The notes under the pieces are model-generated. The model ran no database searches. It saw only the letters and a program-made list of their open reading frames with translations, and was not told where the DNA came from. 64,000 nucleotides of DNA. Source: an uncultured Clostridia bacterium (GTDB lineage Bacteria > Bacillota > Clostridia > Christensenellales > Pumilibacteraceae). Each line of letters starts with the position of its first letter. Position 1 is the first letter of the stretch. Shown here piece by piece: positions 62,614-64,000 of this stretch. The position numbers were made by a program, and so were the translations under genes. Where the stretch lies: NCBI GenBank assembly GCA_947089425.1, contig CAMUKG010000003.1, positions 1 to 64,000 on the forward strand. The letters run 5' to 3'.

Positions 62614-62727
62614 GATTATTGCCGAAAGTTTTTTTATTATTCTCTCGATTTGCGTTTTTTAGTATTTTTATATACGGGACTTTTTTTGCGAGCCCGTAAT
62701 TGCGCCGCGTTAAAAACAATTCACGGC

Positions 62728-62756
62728 TTGACAGTGCGCCGAAAATTTAATATAAT
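62728..62756 (+). promoter_or_regulatory. Promoter of the DUF1653 gene, leaderless type
   Basis: A perfect TTGACA (62728-62733), a 17-base spacer and a perfect TATAAT (62751-62756), then exactly 6 bases and the ATG at 62763. There is no ribosome site. Confidence 0.85.
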
Positions 62757-62762
62757 ATAGTT

Positions 62763-63020
62763 ATGAATACAACGGAAATCAAACAAGAAGAAAATGTTGA
62801 GGTAAACAGAATTTACAAGCACTTTAAGGGCGATTTGTATTTGGTTACGGACATAGCCACTCACAGCGAAACGCTTGAAAAATACGTTGTGTATCGCGCG
62901 CTTTACGGCGACAACAAGCTTTGGGTACGTCCGCTGAGCATGTTTGTGCAAGAGGTGGAGAATAAGCCGCAAAAACACAGGTTCGAACCCGTTACAATCA
63001 ATAGCGTTAAGGAGAAATAG
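62763..63020 (+). CDS. DUF1653 family small protein
   Basis: An 85-residue single-domain protein. The family signature is clear: VNRIYKHFKGDLYLV, THSETLEKYVVYRALYGDN and VRPLSMFVQEV. DUF1653 proteins are small beta-rich proteins of unknown function. The mRNA appears to be leaderless. The stop lies 7 bases before the start of the following membrane protein, so the two are probably co-transcribed. Confidence 0.9.
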   Translation: MNTTEIKQEENVEVNRIYKHFKGDLYLVTDIATHSETLEKYVVYRALYGDNKLWVRPLSMFVQEVENKPQKHRFEPVTINSVKEK

Positions 63021-63027
63021 TGGGGGA

Positions 63028-64000
63028 ATGATTGGTGTTATAACTTCCGCTTTAATAGTCGGTTCGGTTAGCGTTTTGGTTCCGCTAATACTTTCGTTTG
63101 CATATCGCGCGCGAATAAAAGAAGAGAAAAAGAATTATGCGAAGTTCGAAGGCGAAGCTCGCACGCGCATGGCAAAGTGGCAAAACGTTGTGATTATCGT
63201 TGTTATTGCGTTTATTGCCGTAGGCATGCTTGCAATAGCGCTGTTTGCCGCATTCGACCGCGAATATGAAATAGCGGCGGGCGTTACGTTCGTAAACGTA
63301 TTATATACGGGACTGCTGACCACAGTATATATTTGGTGCAATTTGCGTTATGAAATAGCTACCGACGACCGCTTGATTTTAGTGCGCAAGTTCGGAAAAA
63401 AGCAAATAGAGTATTTTTTCGGCAAAGACATATTGTATTACGGCGCTATGATGCAAGGTTATATGAGTTCGCTTACCATGTATGACGCCTACGGCGTCCC
63501 GCTTGCCCAAATATCGAGTTTGCGCGTGGGGGTGTCGGCAATCGCTCGAAAACTGCAAAATTCAACCGCGCGGGCGGTGATGCCCAATTTTCCTCCGCCG
63601 CAAGCGAGAACTACGCCGCATTACAAACAATACAAGACGAAAAACACTCGAAAAACTGCGTTGGTTTTATGCTTTACAATAGGAATTTGCATGGCGCTGA
63701 TATCGTTCATTATGTTCTTTGCGAACCAAAAAGTTCCAGTTTATCAAAACGAGAAAATTGCGGGAACGGTGGAAAGCGTGGAATATTCGGGCGACACTGT
63801 TAAAATAAAATTAGCGGGCGACGAGAGCAAATATTATGTGAACAACATTGTTTACGAAAAATTCGACGTCGAAATGTTTAAACGTTGGTTCCCCGAAAAA
63901 GATTCGCTTGTTGCCGACGGCGAAATAACTTTGTGGGTTGCCTACACCGACGACAGCGAGCGAAAGAATTTGAGCCAAATAGAATTTAACGGGCAAAGGG
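63028..64000 (+). CDS. Multi-pass membrane protein, function unknown, runs off the right edge
   Basis: About 324 residues are visible and the frame is still open at the window edge. Membrane helices are predicted near residues 2-22, 50-72, 82-104 and 208-232. Between them is a cytoplasmic domain of about 105 residues with a mixed beta pattern (YEIATDDRLILVRKFGKKQIEY), somewhat like a bacterial PH domain. After the last helix a beta-rich external domain begins. An AAGGAG site lies about 13 bases upstream, so initiation may be coupled to the DUF1653 stop. Confidence 0.7.
   Translation, partial: MIGVITSALIVGSVSVLVPLILSFAYRARIKEEKKNYAKFEGEARTRMAKWQNVVIIVVIAFIAVGMLAIALFAAFDREYEIAAGVTFVNVLYTGLLTTVYIWCNLRYEIATDDRLILVRKFGKKQIEYFFGKDILYYGAMMQGYMSSLTMYDAYGVPLAQISSLRVGVSAIARKLQNSTARAVMPNFPPPQARTTPHYKQYKTKNTRKTALVLCFTIGICMALISFIMFFANQKVPVYQNEKIAGTVESVEYSGDTVKIKLAGDESKYYVNNIVYEKFDVEMFKRWFPEKDSLVADGEITLWVAYTDDSERKNLSQIEFNGQR

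Noticed and set aside
62983-62996. A GGTTCGAACCC string resembling a tRNA T-loop
   Set aside because: It lies inside the DUF1653 coding sequence and no acceptor, D or anticodon stems surround it.

Overview
The window looks like a chromosomal segment from a low- to mid-GC Gram-positive bacterium, most likely an uncultured Clostridia-type Bacillota. This is inferred from strong AGGAGG ribosome sites, TTGACA/TATAAT promoters, Firmicutes-style RsmG, SmpB, ParB and FtsH, an RlmD with the clostridial C-terminal extension, a CotF-like ferritin-fold protein and a TM1266-type hydrogenase-system regulator. No rRNA, tRNA or CRISPR array was recognised.

Layout. Positions 1-2,890 are the edge of a mobile element (relaxase-like fragment, KilA-N protein, membrane protein, Cro/C1 regulator). 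From 3.0 to 22.8 kb almost every gene lies on the minus strand: rlmD, citrate synthase, smpB, mnmE, rsmG, DegV, signal peptidase, an alpha/beta hydrolase, a broken toxin-antitoxin pair, an ABC-FtsX fusion, an acyl-ligase/acyltransferase/esterase operon and a CASTOR/POLLUX-like channel. From 22.9 to 27.2 kb there is an AT-rich stretch of about 4 kb without genes. Three regularly spaced DnaA boxes sit at its left end and several parS-like palindromes at its right end, next to parB. Right of 28.1 kb most genes are on the plus strand. The strand switch, DnaA boxes, parS sites and parB together argue that this is the replication origin and centromere region, although dnaA, dnaN, mnmG and parA are not in the window.

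The right half carries a large lipoprotein, redox/HAD/NUDIX genes, a TM1266-type regulator behind a long structured leader with an intrinsic terminator, an ABC importer without its ATPase, an asparaginase, an RHS toxin-like gene with a candidate immunity gene, glycerol kinase, a RelA/SpoT-domain protein, phosphofructokinase, polyphosphate kinase, ilvC, ligD, a J-domain protein, ftsH, and an ABC-F gene behind a leader-peptide attenuator.

The most unusual signals are regulatory. Poly-G tracts of 8-9 bases lie in or beside promoters of three exported or surface systems, which suggests phase variation. Several genes have a -10 hexamer exactly 6 bases before the ATG and no ribosome site, which suggests leaderless mRNAs. 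A family of hairpin repeats recurs between genes. Single-base frameshifts in or next to repeated bases affect three accessory genes; these may be real decay or assembly errors.
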